A DNA stretch of 64,000 nucleotides, taken from NCBI GenBank assembly GCA_016780365.1, contig JADHMB010000001.1, positions 1 to 64,000 of the forward strand. Direction: 5' to 3'. The DNA is from Flavobacteriales bacterium. Lineage in GTDB: Bacteria; Bacteroidota; Bacteroidia; Flavobacteriales_D; Parvicellaceae. The notes below the pieces were generated by a model. The model was not told the DNA's origin, made no database searches, and saw only the letters and a list, made by a program, of their open reading frames with translations. The number at the start of each line of letters is the position of its first letter. Within the stretch, counting starts at the first letter, position 1. The position numbers and the translations under genes are program-made. Below are positions 54,453 to 63,593 of this stretch, piece after piece.

Positions 54453-55327
54453 TTAAGAGAAGAGTTGCTAAAGAATCTATCAAATTCATCCAACTTGTAA
54501 AAAACCTTTCCATGGGTATTAACAAGTCTTAGTAAATCAGGATTTCCAGCAAAAAATAATTTAGTGTTAGAATGATTGTGAAGGTCGTCACAGAACTTTT
54601 GTAAAAGAGTTACTTTTTGACCAACAATAAATGTAGTAAACAGTATATCTGGCTTTATTTTTTCGATACATTGTAAAATACTATCAAACGAAATAGTTTT
54701 TCCAACATTTACAATATCAAATCCATTTTCTTTGAGTATCATATTAGAATAAAGTAATGCAAAGTCATGGTCTTCCCACGGTGGCAAAAATAAATACGCT
54801 TTTTTATTCTTTCTCACTGGTGAATCTGCAGCCTCAATGGCGTGATAAAATTTTTGCTTAATAAGATTCGACAAAAAATGTTCCTGGGCAGGAAATAATT
54901 CTCCTGATGACCATAAAGCACCAATTCTTCTAAGAGTTGGTATAAATACATTCTCATAAACAAAAGACAAGCTGTAATCTTTTCTTAAAGAATCATAAGT
55001 TTTATTAAAAAGTGGTTCGTCAAATTGAAGAGAACAGATTACAAAATTATTGATTTGTGCTTCAAAAGATGCAGAGGTTGAGGTAAGTGATATTACCTTA
55101 CTCGAAAGTTCATCTAGAGATAATGAAGCAATTTTACTTATTTTTAGTCCGTTATTAATTAAGAAAGATATATTTAATATTTTCTTTAATTGATCATCGT
55201 TATAAGCTCTTATGTTAGTATCCGATCTTTCAGGACTCACTATATTGTATCGTTTTTCCCAAATACGAATAGTATGTGATTTGATTCCTGATAATTTTTC
55301 AAGGTCGGCTATAGAATAAGTCTGCAT
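54449..55327 (-). CDS. CarH/LitR-like MerR regulator with cobalamin-binding domain
   Basis: An N-terminal MerR helix-turn-helix (SIADLEKLSGIKSHTIRIWEKRY, residues 5-27) is joined to a cobalamin-type C-terminal region. The light-sensor Wx9EH motif of CarH is exact: W139, then nine residues, then E149-H150. The lower-ligand motif E-x-H-x-x-G appears as E185-D-H187-D-F-A190. However, the residue after the Trp is Ser, where Thermus CarH has His132, which binds cobalt after photolysis. It should repress carotenoid genes in the dark and release them in light; this is inference from the family. It is the first gene of the operon. Confidence 0.85.
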   Translation of the reverse strand: MQTYSIADLEKLSGIKSHTIRIWEKRYNIVSPERSDTNIRAYNDDQLKKILNISFLINNGLKISKIASLSLDELSSKVISLTSTSASFEAQINNFVICSLQFDEPLFNKTYDSLRKDYSLSFVYENVFIPTLRRIGALWSSGELFPAQEHFLSNLIKQKFYHAIEAADSPVRKNKKAYLFLPPWEDHDFALLYSNMILKENGFDIVNVGKTISFDSILQCIEKIKPDILFTTFIVGQKVTLLQKFCDDLHNHSNTKLFFAGNPDLLRLVNTHGKVFYKLDEFDRFFSNSSLN

Positions 55328-55342
55328 TTGTTTAATTTTCAG

Positions 55343-55373
55343 CTAAATTAGTTAAACATTATTAATAAAACAA
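55343..55373 (-). promoter_or_regulatory. Candidate promoter/operator of the carotenoid operon
   Basis: On the minus strand, TTG (55373-55371) is followed after 20 bases by TAATTTAG (55350-55343), a near match to TAnnTTTG, ending 15 bases before the regulator ATG. The nearby sequence carries TTGTTTAAT twice (55328-55336 and 55389-55397) and an inverted TTAAACA at 55352-55358 between them, possible MerR-type half-sites. The strength is uncertain because the region is AT-rich. Confidence 0.4.
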
Positions 55374-55467
55374 GGGTTTTAAAGAATTTTGTTTAATATT
55401 GTCTTCAAAATTATAAACAAAAACTACAAGTTCCTAACAATTAATAATTTTTAAAATTTCAAACCTC

Positions 55468-57873
55468 ATGCGATCGCTGATTTTTACTCTATCCTTAATA
55501 ATTACATTTAATATTTCATATTCACAAAGTGGAGTCTTAAAAGGGTATGTAAAAGATGCAACTAGTAATGAAGAAATTCCTTTTGCAAATGTATTTGTTG
55601 AGCAGTTAAACTCTGGAGTTGCAACAGGTTTTGATGGGTTTTTTGAATTTAAGGATATGAAACCAGGCTTGTACACCATTAAATGTTCATTTGTAGGTTA
55701 TGAATCCAAAACATTTGCAGAAATTAATGTTAACCCCAATAAACCTACTATACTTAATATAAATTTAATAGAATCCTCAACCTCACTCGATGTTGTAGAA
55801 ATAACAGCGTCTCCGTTTCAAAAAAGCGAGGAGAGTCCTGTAAGTAAAAGAAGTATAAGCGCAACAGAAATTTATAGAAACCCTGGTGGAAATAGAGATA
55901 TTTCAAAAGTAATTCAATCTCTTCCAGGCGTTGCCTCTACTGTTTCTTTTAGAAACGATATTATAATAAGAGGTGGAGCTCCAAATGAAAACAGATTTTA
56001 TTTGGATGGCATAGAGATTCCAAACATCAATCACTTTGCAACCCAAGGTTCATCGGGTGGGCCAGTTGGTATGATTAATGTGAATTTTATTAGGGAAGTT
56101 GATTTATATTCTGGTGCATTTCCATCTAATCGGGGAAACGCGCTTAGTTCTGTGATGGAGTTTAAACAAATTGATGGAAATCCAGATAGAATAGCTTCCT
56201 CTTTAACTGTTGGCTCAAGTGATTTTGGAATAACACTTGATGGTCCAATTAACGACAAAACCACCTTTGTTTTTTCTGCAAGAAGATCTTACTTACAACT
56301 TTTATTTAGCGCAATTGGATTGCCTTTTCTTCCAACTTACAACGATCTTCAGTTTAAAACCAAAACTAAATTAAATGATAAGAATCAAATCACAATAATT
56401 GGCCTTGGAGCCATAGACGATTTTGTTTTAAACACTGGTATTAATGACAATGAAACAGATCCTGAGGTAATAGAAAGAAACAATTATATTTTGGGATACA
56501 TCCCAGTAACCACTCAATGGAACTATGCTGTTGGCATGAACTGGACACATTTTAAGGAAAAAAGCTTTCAAAATTTTATTTTATCTAGAAATCACTTAAA
56601 CAATCGATCCGTCAAATACAAAGATAATGTTGAAAAAAATGAAAATCTAATTCAAGATTATCTATCTGAAGAAATAGAGACCAAATTTCGTTTTGAAAAT
56701 ACCATGAGAAATAATGGTTGGAAATTAAATTTTGGAACAGGGTTGGAAGCGGTGACCTATAAAAACAATACCTTTCAAAAGATAATATTTCAGAATTTAC
56801 CAGACACACTCGATTTTAATTCCGAACTAAATTTTATAAAAACAAGTCTATTTGGTCAAATAAGTAAAAAAGCATTTGATAACAAAATTATAGCATCTTT
56901 TGGATTAAGAACAGATCAAAACTCTTATTCAAAACAAATGTCTAATCCATTAAAACAGCTTTCCCCAAGGTTTAGTCTAGCTTATGCTCTTGGAGAGAAA
57001 AGCAGCTTGAATTTCAATATTGGTCAATACTTTCAACTCCCTGCATATACAGTAATGGGATATAGAAATAATAACAATGACCTTATAAATAAAGAGAATG
57101 AAATCACCTATATAAACAACAAGCATTTGGTCTTTGGTATTGAGACCAATCCTGGTAATTTTAGTAAACTCACCGTAGAAGGTTTTTATAAAAAATACGA
57201 TAATTACCCTTTTTTACTAAAAGATAGTATATCACTAGCAAATCTTGGAGGTGATTTTGGAGTTATAGGAAATGAAGCTGTATCTAGCACCTCACAAGGA
57301 AGATCCTATGGTGTGGAATTCCTAGCACAAAAAAAATTGAACAAATCATTTTATGGAATTATGGCATACACATGGGTAAGAAGTGAATTCAAGGATAAAA
57401 ACAATACGTTCATACCATCTGCCTGGGATAACCAACATATAATTAGCTTAACAGGTGGTTTTAAATTTAAAAAAGATTGGGAACTAGGAATGAAATTTCG
57501 TTTTTCTGGTGGGTCACCATACACGCCTTACGATACACTTAATTCTTCATATTCTTATGTGTGGGATGTAAATTCATTTGGTGTTTTTGATTACAACCAA
57601 TTAAATGGGGTTAGATTAAAATCCAACCATGGTATAGATATTAGAATTGACAAGAAATGGTATTGGAAAAAAGTCACTCTTAATGTCTACCTAGACATTC
57701 AAAACTTGTATAATTTCCAAGCAGAAACTCCACCTAGTTTAATTGCTGTCAGAAATACAGATGGTAGCTTCCAAACCATTACAGGATCTAATCCTGAAAG
57801 ATACAATTTAAGATATATTGACAATACAGCTGGAACGGTTTTACCATCCATTGGACTGCAATTTGAATTTTAA
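55468..57873 (+). CDS. TonB-dependent outer-membrane receptor
   Basis: A signal peptide (residues 1-19) is followed by a carboxypeptidase-regulatory-like beta domain (GVLKGYVKDATSNEEIPFANV, GFFEFKDMKPGLYTI, about 22-105), then a plug (ISKVIQSLPGVAS, NDIIIRGGAPNENRFYLDGIEI) and a 22-strand-type barrel with aromatic beta strands. The C-terminus ends in LQFEF, typical for barrels. It imports a substrate using TonB energy. No SusD partner is adjacent, so it is not a SusCD glycan importer. The substrate is unknown. It is divergent from the CarH-like gene with a 140-base intergenic region. Confidence 0.9.
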   Translation: MRSLIFTLSLIITFNISYSQSGVLKGYVKDATSNEEIPFANVFVEQLNSGVATGFDGFFEFKDMKPGLYTIKCSFVGYESKTFAEINVNPNKPTILNINLIESSTSLDVVEITASPFQKSEESPVSKRSISATEIYRNPGGNRDISKVIQSLPGVASTVSFRNDIIIRGGAPNENRFYLDGIEIPNINHFATQGSSGGPVGMINVNFIREVDLYSGAFPSNRGNALSSVMEFKQIDGNPDRIASSLTVGSSDFGITLDGPINDKTTFVFSARRSYLQLLFSAIGLPFLPTYNDLQFKTKTKLNDKNQITIIGLGAIDDFVLNTGINDNETDPEVIERNNYILGYIPVTTQWNYAVGMNWTHFKEKSFQNFILSRNHLNNRSVKYKDNVEKNENLIQDYLSEEIETKFRFENTMRNNGWKLNFGTGLEAVTYKNNTFQKIIFQNLPDTLDFNSELNFIKTSLFGQISKKAFDNKIIASFGLRTDQNSYSKQMSNPLKQLSPRFSLAYALGEKSSLNFNIGQYFQLPAYTVMGYRNNNNDLINKENEITYINNKHLVFGIETNPGNFSKLTVEGFYKKYDNYPFLLKDSISLANLGGDFGVIGNEAVSSTSQGRSYGVEFLAQKKLNKSFYGIMAYTWVRSEFKDKNNTFIPSAWDNQHIISLTGGFKFKKDWELGMKFRFSGGSPYTPYDTLNSSYSYVWDVNSFGVFDYNQLNGVRLKSNHGIDIRIDKKWYWKKVTLNVYLDIQNLYNFQAETPPSLIAVRNTDGSFQTITGSNPERYNLRYIDNTAGTVLPSIGLQFEF

Positions 57874-57874
57874 T

Positions 57875-58138
57875 TTATTCTTGTAAAGCTTCTACTGAAA
57901 CAATTTCAGGAATTAACAGCTTGAGATTTTCTTCTAATCCAGCTTTCATAGTGACAGAGCTAACTGAACAGGTCTGACAAGCACCTAAAAGTTTTACAAT
58001 CACTCTGTTATCTGAAGTAATTTCAACTAGTTCCATATCCCCTCCATCGTTGTGCAAATACGGTCGAAGATCATCAATTGCTTTAAGTACTATTTTTTCT
58101 GTTTTATTCAATTTACGTAGAGCATTTTGGGGCGCCAT
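57875..58138 (-). CDS. NifU C-terminal-domain Fe-S scaffold protein
   Basis: The small domain has LRPYLHNDGGDMELVEI and GACQTCSVSSVTMKAGLE, with the CxxC pair Cys54 and Cys57 that binds a transient [4Fe-4S] cluster between two subunits. I use the ATG at 58138 (MAPQNALRKL); the ATG at 58150 would add four residues. It overlaps the Mrp gene by 26 bases, which fits its role of passing clusters to or from Mrp. Confidence 0.92.
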   Translation of the reverse strand: MAPQNALRKLNKTEKIVLKAIDDLRPYLHNDGGDMELVEITSDNRVIVKLLGACQTCSVSSVTMKAGLEENLKLLIPEIVSVEALQE

Positions 58139-59228
58139 ATTCAACACCAACTACTTTTGTTGGGTCTAATTTAGCATTTCTTTCTTCAATATTTAAAATT
58201 AATTTATCACAAAGATCGTTATAATATTTTTCAACTATAGTTTCTTGTTGCAATACAGCTGGTCTACCAACATCGCCGCTTTGTCTTATACTTTCTACAA
58301 GTGGCACTTTTCCCAAAAGTTCAAGACTGAGAGATTTTGCTAAGTTTTCACCACCATCTTCTCCAAATATAAAATACTTTTCTTCCGGATGATTTTTTGG
58401 AGTAAACCAAGACATATTTTCAACCAGTCCCAAGACAGGAACTTTTATATTATCCATTTTAAGCATTGCTACTGCTTTTTTTGCATCTGCTAAAGCAACA
58501 GGCTGTGGAGTAGTCACCACAACAGCACCTGTCAACGGTAAAGACTGAACGATCGATAAATGAACATCTCCAGTTCCTGGTGGAGTATCTATAATTAGAT
58601 AATCTAATTCTCCCCAGTCTGCATCAAAGATCAATTGTTTTAAAGCTTTTACAGCCATTGGACCTCGCCATACTACTGCCTCATCTAGTTCAGCAAAAAA
58701 ACCAATAGAAAGAATTTTTACTCCATAATTTTCTGCAGGAACAATAACTTGTTTTTTATTAATTTCTCTTGAAATAGGCCTGTAGTGAAGAACATCAAAC
58801 ATTATTGGCATTGAAGGACCATATATATCTGCATCGACAACACCAACATTAAAACCTTTTTTTGCTAATCCAACAGCTAAATTCGCTGAAACTGTAGATT
58901 TACCAACACCACCTTTCCCCGAAACTACTGCAATAGTATTTTTTATATTTGGTAATACGCTTTGGGATGCTTCGGCTTTTTTCATGGCCTGAACATTTAC
59001 TTCAATAGAATAATTTTTTCCAATAGATCTTTCAATTGCAAATTCGCAAGCCTGCTGCATTCTTTTCCTTGCATGCATTGCAGCATTTTTCATTTGAACA
59101 GAGAAACTAACCTTATTCTCCATAACTTTAATATCCGTTACTAGTCCAAGAGAGACAATATCCTTACCTAAGTCAGGCTCAATTACTTTTTTCAAAGATT
59201 CAATTATGGTTTCGGAATTGACTTTCAT
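58113..59228 (-). CDS. Mrp/ApbC P-loop ATPase of Fe-S assembly
   Basis: A DUF59/FSCA N-terminal domain (ESLKKVIEPDLGKDIVSLGLV, residues 10-30) precedes the P-loop GKGGVGKST (104-112), VDADIYGPSMPIMF and the LIIDTPPGTGDVHLS switch. It lacks the C-terminal C-x-x-C seen in some Mrp proteins. Such ATPases carry Fe-S clusters to target enzymes. I start at the ATG at 59228; the upstream ATG at 59291 would overlap the ATL gene and has no family support. It is followed by the overlapping NifU-like gene. Confidence 0.93.
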   Translation of the reverse strand: MKVNSETIIESLKKVIEPDLGKDIVSLGLVTDIKVMENKVSFSVQMKNAAMHARKRMQQACEFAIERSIGKNYSIEVNVQAMKKAEASQSVLPNIKNTIAVVSGKGGVGKSTVSANLAVGLAKKGFNVGVVDADIYGPSMPIMFDVLHYRPISREINKKQVIVPAENYGVKILSIGFFAELDEAVVWRGPMAVKALKQLIFDADWGELDYLIIDTPPGTGDVHLSIVQSLPLTGAVVVTTPQPVALADAKKAVAMLKMDNIKVPVLGLVENMSWFTPKNHPEEKYFIFGEDGGENLAKSLSLELLGKVPLVESIRQSGDVGRPAVLQQETIVEKYYNDLCDKLILNIEERNAKLDPTKVVGVEYGAPKCST

Positions 59229-59260
59229 ATTGTAAACATAAATAGATAATTTATTTAAAA

Positions 59261-59587
59261 CTAAATTGTTAATTCTTTTATTGGATCCCAAAGGTGCTTA
59301 TTAAAGTCTACAATACTATCTTCCTTAATATTCAAACCTTCTTTTTGGAGCTCGTCTATCATATAATTTTGAGTTGGAAAATTATTTTTTCCTGTCAGTA
59401 ATCCATTTCTGTTGACTACTCTATGGGCTGGAATTTCACTATTTTTGGATACTTTATTCAGCGCCCAACCAACTACCCTGGAGCTCTTTTTAGCACCTAA
59501 ATAATTAGCAATCATTCCGTAACTAGTAACTTTTCCTTGGGGAATTAATTTAACAACTTCGATAACATCTTTAAAAAAATCATTCAT
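59261..59587 (-). CDS. Alkyltransferase-like (ATL) DNA-binding protein
   Basis: This matches the MGMT/Ogt helix-turn-helix domain (IPQGKVTSYGMIANYLGAKKSSRVVGWALNK) of O6-alkylguanine transferases, but the alkyl-acceptor site reads PAHRV (53-57) with Ala54 in place of Cys. It therefore cannot accept alkyl groups and belongs to the ATL group, which binds O6-alkylguanine and flags it for nucleotide excision repair. Thermus ATL also has Ala here. It is 108 residues, single-domain. Its start overlaps the stop of the LVIVD gene by four bases. Confidence 0.88.
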   Translation of the reverse strand: MNDFFKDVIEVVKLIPQGKVTSYGMIANYLGAKKSSRVVGWALNKVSKNSEIPAHRVVNRNGLLTGKNNFPTQNYMIDELQKEGLNIKEDSIVDFNKHLWDPIKELTI

Positions 59588-60927
59588 TTGTTAACAAAGA
59601 ATTTAGTGTTTGTTGTGAAAAGCTCAATATTTGAAATATACTCCATTATATAAATACCGTTACTATAATTGGATAAGTCAATTTTCAAATAATCATTAAA
59701 CCCTTGAAGCTCATCAACTTTTGATCCTAAAACATTGTAAATATTTATTTTGTAATCAGCTAAATCCAAATGTTTTCTGTAGAAATAAATGTAATTGGAT
59801 GCAGGATTTGGAAAAACATAAAAAGGGTCTTCTACAATTATAGGAGGGGGTTCAAAATCAAATAAATAAAGACCAGATGTTCTATCAGATGCCAAAACTA
59901 GATTACTATTATTGAAAGGATAAATCCCCCACAATCCTCGGTAAATTAAATTATCACTTCCTGGATAAGTATCGTAAAAACCTATTTTCTTAGGATTATA
60001 AGGATCTGAAATGTCAAAAACCTGTAAACCGTCGTTGTAATAACTAACATAGGCAATATTATCTACAAATATAGCGTTGTGTGGCAATGCCTGCTCGTAG
60101 GACTCTGCAGAGAAAGTAGAGCTTACAGAAATATTATTTAAATCTGAAACATCAAGAACTTTTATCTTCATTGAAGGTGTTTCATCACACATAATATAGG
60201 TCTTTTTGTCTCCTGAAATCCAACCGGAGTGGTTGTACCCTTTATCTGGATAAACAGTAAGTGAGGACATCTCATAAGCAAATCCTTGGGAGTGAGATTT
60301 AATAACTCTAAGACCATCATTTCCACAATTTAAAAAAGCAGTATCGTTATAAACGTAGGCATCGTGAACATGACCAACCTCATCATAATTATAAATTAAT
60401 TCTGGATAAACAGGATTACTTAGATCATAAACACTTAATGCATGAAAGCCTGAAGATGTTGCTACAGCACATCCGTAAAGCTTTGCATTTGCTGTATCAA
60501 TAAATATATTATGAGCACGGATTATTAACGAGTCACTGTCATATACCAAATGGACACTATCTGGCAAATAACTTAAATCCATAATTTGAAGGGAGCTAGC
60601 ATTTTCATCACAAACTGCGTACAAGTAGCCATTGTAGTCATGAAAATCTCTATGAATCGCTTGATTACCTGCATACTTTCCAGCAACAAAATCTATCTCT
60701 TCAAGCCTATTATCATTAATCCTTAAAATATGAGTACCATTTGTAGAACCAATAATAGCGTATTTATCATTTTCGATTTCTAATCCCCACACATCGTTAA
60801 ATACTGATTCGCCGTCATTGGTAATGGGTAATCCTTCTATATACCATTGGTCAAGTAACTCAATATTATTAGATTGAGAAATCAGACAAAATGGAATAAT
60901 TAATAAAAGAATAAATATTTTTCTCAC
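59584..60927 (-). CDS. LVIVD-repeat secreted protein with T9SS sorting domain
   Basis: A signal peptide (MRKIFILLLIIPFCLISQS) is followed by beta-propeller-like LVIVD repeats (LQIMDLSYLPD, ALSVYDLSNPVYPELI, IKVLDVSDLNNI, LQVFDISDPYNPKKIG) and a C-terminal T9SS type A domain (YVFPNPASNYIYF, INIYNVLGSKVDEL, YSNGIYIMEYI). It should be exported through the outer membrane. The GTG start at 60927 follows a promoter-like TAACTTTG by only eight bases. The function is unknown. Confidence 0.88.
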   Translation of the reverse strand: MRKIFILLLIIPFCLISQSNNIELLDQWYIEGLPITNDGESVFNDVWGLEIENDKYAIIGSTNGTHILRINDNRLEEIDFVAGKYAGNQAIHRDFHDYNGYLYAVCDENASSLQIMDLSYLPDSVHLVYDSDSLIIRAHNIFIDTANAKLYGCAVATSSGFHALSVYDLSNPVYPELIYNYDEVGHVHDAYVYNDTAFLNCGNDGLRVIKSHSQGFAYEMSSLTVYPDKGYNHSGWISGDKKTYIMCDETPSMKIKVLDVSDLNNISVSSTFSAESYEQALPHNAIFVDNIAYVSYYNDGLQVFDISDPYNPKKIGFYDTYPGSDNLIYRGLWGIYPFNNSNLVLASDRTSGLYLFDFEPPPIIVEDPFYVFPNPASNYIYFYRKHLDLADYKINIYNVLGSKVDELQGFNDYLKIDLSNYSNGIYIMEYISNIELFTTNTKFFVNK

Positions 60928-60935
60928 AAGTATTG

Positions 60936-60943
60936 CAAAGTTA
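60936..60943 (-). promoter_or_regulatory. Candidate -7 element of the LVIVD gene
   Basis: TAACTTTG on the minus strand is an exact TAnnTTTG match, eight bases before the GTG at 60927, implying a leader of only a few bases. No good -33 TTG was seen. Confidence 0.4.
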
Positions 60944-61043
60944 ATAATAGTTAAGGTATTTTTATTAAAGAATTTTATTCGTTTATTTGTTTATTAACCA
61001 AACTGTAAAAGTTTATTAAAATTCGTTCTAATTTTTTAGAAAA

Positions 61044-61757
61044 ATGAAGAGCTTAGTAATCATACCTACTTATAACGAGATTGAAAATATTTCTAACATA
61101 ATTCATGCTGTACTAGCTAAAAAAGATGATTTTCATGTTCTAATTGTGGATGACCAATCTCCAGATGGAACTGCAAAGGTTGTTAAAGAAATTATTAAAA
61201 AAAATAAGTCCGTATTTATTGAAGAAAGAAAGGAAAAGTCTGGTTTAGGAACTGCCTACATACATGGTTTTAAATGGGCCATTAAAAACAAGTACGATTA
61301 TATATTTGAAATGGATGCAGATTTCTCCCATAGTCCTGACGACTTACCAAGATTACTTTATAATTGTGCCAACGAATCTGCAGACTTATGTGTTGGATCT
61401 AGATATGTGCCTGGAGGAAAGGTTATCAATTGGCCAAAATCAAGGTATTGGCTGTCTTTTTATGCGTCGCTTTATGTGAGGTTGGTTTTAGGAATAAATA
61501 TTAAAGACACAACTGCAGGTTTTAAATGTTATTCTAGAAAAGTCTTGGAAAAAATTGATTTAGATAATATTTGGTTTGTAGGTTATGCATTTCAAATAGA
61601 AATGAAATATAGCGCTATCAAACTAGGTTTTAAGGTTAAAGAAATTCCTATTCACTTTAAAGATAGAGAACATGGACAGTCTAAGATGAATATTGGAATT
61701 TTTAGAGAGGCATTTATAGGGGTATTAAAATTAAGATCGAAAAAATTTGAAAATTAA
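61044..61757 (+). CDS. Polyprenol phosphate mannosyl/glucosyltransferase (GT2)
   Basis: The GT2 fold begins with VIIPTYNEIENISNII. HVLIVDDQSPDGT has the first Asp pair, YIFEMDADFSHSPDDLPRL the DxD-type site, and LCVGSRYVPGG and DTTAGFKCYSRKVL are acceptor-side motifs of dolichol-phosphate-mannose synthase-like enzymes. The protein is 237 residues with no C-terminal membrane helix. It transfers a sugar from a nucleotide donor to a polyprenol phosphate at the cytoplasmic face. It overlaps the dihydroorotase gene by 11 bases, a pairing common in Bacteroidota. Confidence 0.88.
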   Translation: MKSLVIIPTYNEIENISNIIHAVLAKKDDFHVLIVDDQSPDGTAKVVKEIIKKNKSVFIEERKEKSGLGTAYIHGFKWAIKNKYDYIFEMDADFSHSPDDLPRLLYNCANESADLCVGSRYVPGGKVINWPKSRYWLSFYASLYVRLVLGINIKDTTAGFKCYSRKVLEKIDLDNIWFVGYAFQIEMKYSAIKLGFKVKEIPIHFKDREHGQSKMNIGIFREAFIGVLKLRSKKFEN

Positions 61758-63087
61758 AAGTGTAATAAGAAATGCAGAAATCATTAACGAAAATCAACAA
61801 TTTATTGGGGATATAGCTATTGAAGATTCTAAAATTTCTGAGATAAAAAAAGGCTCTATAAGTGGAACATTCGACCATGAATATGATGCAACAGGGTTAA
61901 TAGCAATTCCAGGAATGATTGATGATCAAGTTCATTTTAGAGAGCCTGGGTTAACACATAAAGCAAATATATATTCAGAATCAAGAGCTGCAGTGGCAGG
62001 CGGAATTACAAGTTTCATGGAAATGCCTAACACAGTTCCCAATACTGTAACCCAAGACCTATTAGAAAAAAAATATGCTGTAGCGAACAAAAACTCTATA
62101 GCAAATTATTCCTTTTTCATGGGTGCGAATAATGAAAATCTTCATGAGGTATTAAAAACCAATCCTAGCAATGTTTGTGGTATTAAAGTTTTTATGGGTT
62201 CTTCTACAGGGAATATGCTCGTTGATAATAAAAAGACATTGTCTCAAATATTTAAAAATAGCTCTTTACTTATAGCTACCCACTGTGAAGATGAAGAAAC
62301 TATAAGAAAAAATACTGCCATATTTAAAGCAAAATATGGAGAAAACATCCCTTTTGAAATGCATCCTATAATTAGGTCTGAAGAGGCTTGCTATTTATCT
62401 TCTTCATTGGCTGTTGACTTGGCGAAAAAATACGAAACAAGGCTTCATGTATTACATATTTCAACTGCAAAAGAATTGGAACTTTTTAATAATAGCCAGC
62501 CCTTAAGAAATAAAAAAATTACTGCTGAATGCTGTATTCATCATTTATGGTTTAACGATTCAAAATATTTAAACAAAAAAAGTTTAATTAAATGGAATCC
62601 TGCAGTAAAATCTGAAGATGACAGAAAAGCACTCATCAAAGCTGTAAATGAAAACATAATTGATGTAATCGCAACTGATCACGCTCCTCATACTTTTGAG
62701 GAGAAAAATAATACCTATTTATCAGCTCCATCTGGTGGTCCATTAGTTCAACATGCTATACTTGCTTTACTTGAGCTAGAAAAAACCAATCAAATGAATC
62801 TAAACCAAATTGTAAAGAAGACTAGTCACGATGTTGCAGAATGCTTTAAAATTGAAAAAAGAGGTTATTTAAGAACTGGTTATTTTGCAGATATTGCTCT
62901 TTTAGATAGAAATACAAATACGACAGTAGAAAAAGAAAATATTTTATATAAGTGTGGATGGTCTCCATTCGAAGGAACTAAATTCACAAGTAATATTAAC
63001 AGCACATTCATTAATGGTAAAAGAGTTTATCACAAAGGAGAATTTAACAACACTACTAGCGGAATGAGATTAACATTTAATAGGTGA
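61747..63087 (+). CDS. pyrC: Dihydroorotase
   Basis: The amidohydrolase pattern is clear: PGMIDDQVHFREPGLTHKA, GITSFMEMPNTVPNT, KVFMGSSTGNML, LIATHCEDE, LHVLHIS, and the catalytic IATDHAPHTFEEK. The first metal-binding motif, normally HxH, reads Q-V-H, a substitution that I recall from other Bacteroidota dihydroorotases, so the enzyme is probably still active. It closes carbamoyl-aspartate to dihydroorotate, upstream of PyrE (12762). The start is TTG at 61747. It overlaps its neighbours at both ends (11 and 4 bases). Confidence 0.92.
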   Translation: MKIKSVIRNAEIINENQQFIGDIAIEDSKISEIKKGSISGTFDHEYDATGLIAIPGMIDDQVHFREPGLTHKANIYSESRAAVAGGITSFMEMPNTVPNTVTQDLLEKKYAVANKNSIANYSFFMGANNENLHEVLKTNPSNVCGIKVFMGSSTGNMLVDNKKTLSQIFKNSSLLIATHCEDEETIRKNTAIFKAKYGENIPFEMHPIIRSEEACYLSSSLAVDLAKKYETRLHVLHISTAKELELFNNSQPLRNKKITAECCIHHLWFNDSKYLNKKSLIKWNPAVKSEDDRKALIKAVNENIIDVIATDHAPHTFEEKNNTYLSAPSGGPLVQHAILALLELEKTNQMNLNQIVKKTSHDVAECFKIEKRGYLRTGYFADIALLDRNTNTTVEKENILYKCGWSPFEGTKFTSNINSTFINGKRVYHKGEFNNTTSGMRLTFNR

Positions 63088-63593
63088 TTAAATATTTTAA
63101 AATATTTATTCTTTTAATTGCAGTAACTAGTTGTTTAGAAGAAAAACCAAAAGACAATATTAAACATCCACCCATTAAAGTAAAGGAATTTCAGACATTA
63201 ATTAAAAAAATATGGTTAGTAAATGCCCACCTTTACAACAATAAAAAATTCACACAAATCCCAAGAGATAGTGTTGGAAGTATCACCAATAAACTTTTAG
63301 AGGATTATGGCTATAAAAAAGAAGATTTTAAAAAATCCATAAAATATTACTCTGAAAATCCAAGATTACTTGATAGTATAATCAAAGACCTTAGAGATAG
63401 TTTAGAAAAAGTTTTTATAGGTATTTCTCACGATGTTAATGAAAACGATCAGATATTAGTCCAGCAAGACTCACTGAAAAACATATTAAAAGAAAGTTCT
63501 AAATTTATAGATAATATGAAATTTAAAAAAGATTTAAAACCTTCTATTAAATCTGGAAATCAAATATTGGATACTTTAAAAATTAAAAAATGA
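63084..63593 (+). CDS. DUF4296 lipoprotein
   Basis: The lipoprotein signal is FILLIAVTSC (Cys near 17). The mature part fits DUF4296 (LIKKIWLVNAHLYNN, YGYKKEDFKKSIKYYSENPRLLDSIIKDL), helical and of unknown function, often found next to pyrC in Bacteroidota. The start is GTG at 63084, overlapping the pyrC stop as GTGA. The C-terminus is Lys/Ser-rich. Confidence 0.85.
   Translation: MIKYFKIFILLIAVTSCLEEKPKDNIKHPPIKVKEFQTLIKKIWLVNAHLYNNKKFTQIPRDSVGSITNKLLEDYGYKKEDFKKSIKYYSENPRLLDSIIKDLRDSLEKVFIGISHDVNENDQILVQQDSLKNILKESSKFIDNMKFKKDLKPSIKSGNQILDTLKIKK

Noticed and set aside
59261..59587. Loss of the alkyl-acceptor Cys as a pseudogene signal
   Set aside because: PAHRV is a known form of functional ATL proteins; the gene is intact and tightly packed with its neighbours.
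61900..61960. Dihydroorotase with Q-V-H in place of the HxH metal motif, as a sign of inactivation
   Set aside because: All other catalytic motifs are intact and, from memory, the same DDQVHFREPG sequence occurs in other Bacteroidota dihydroorotases, so this is clade-normal.
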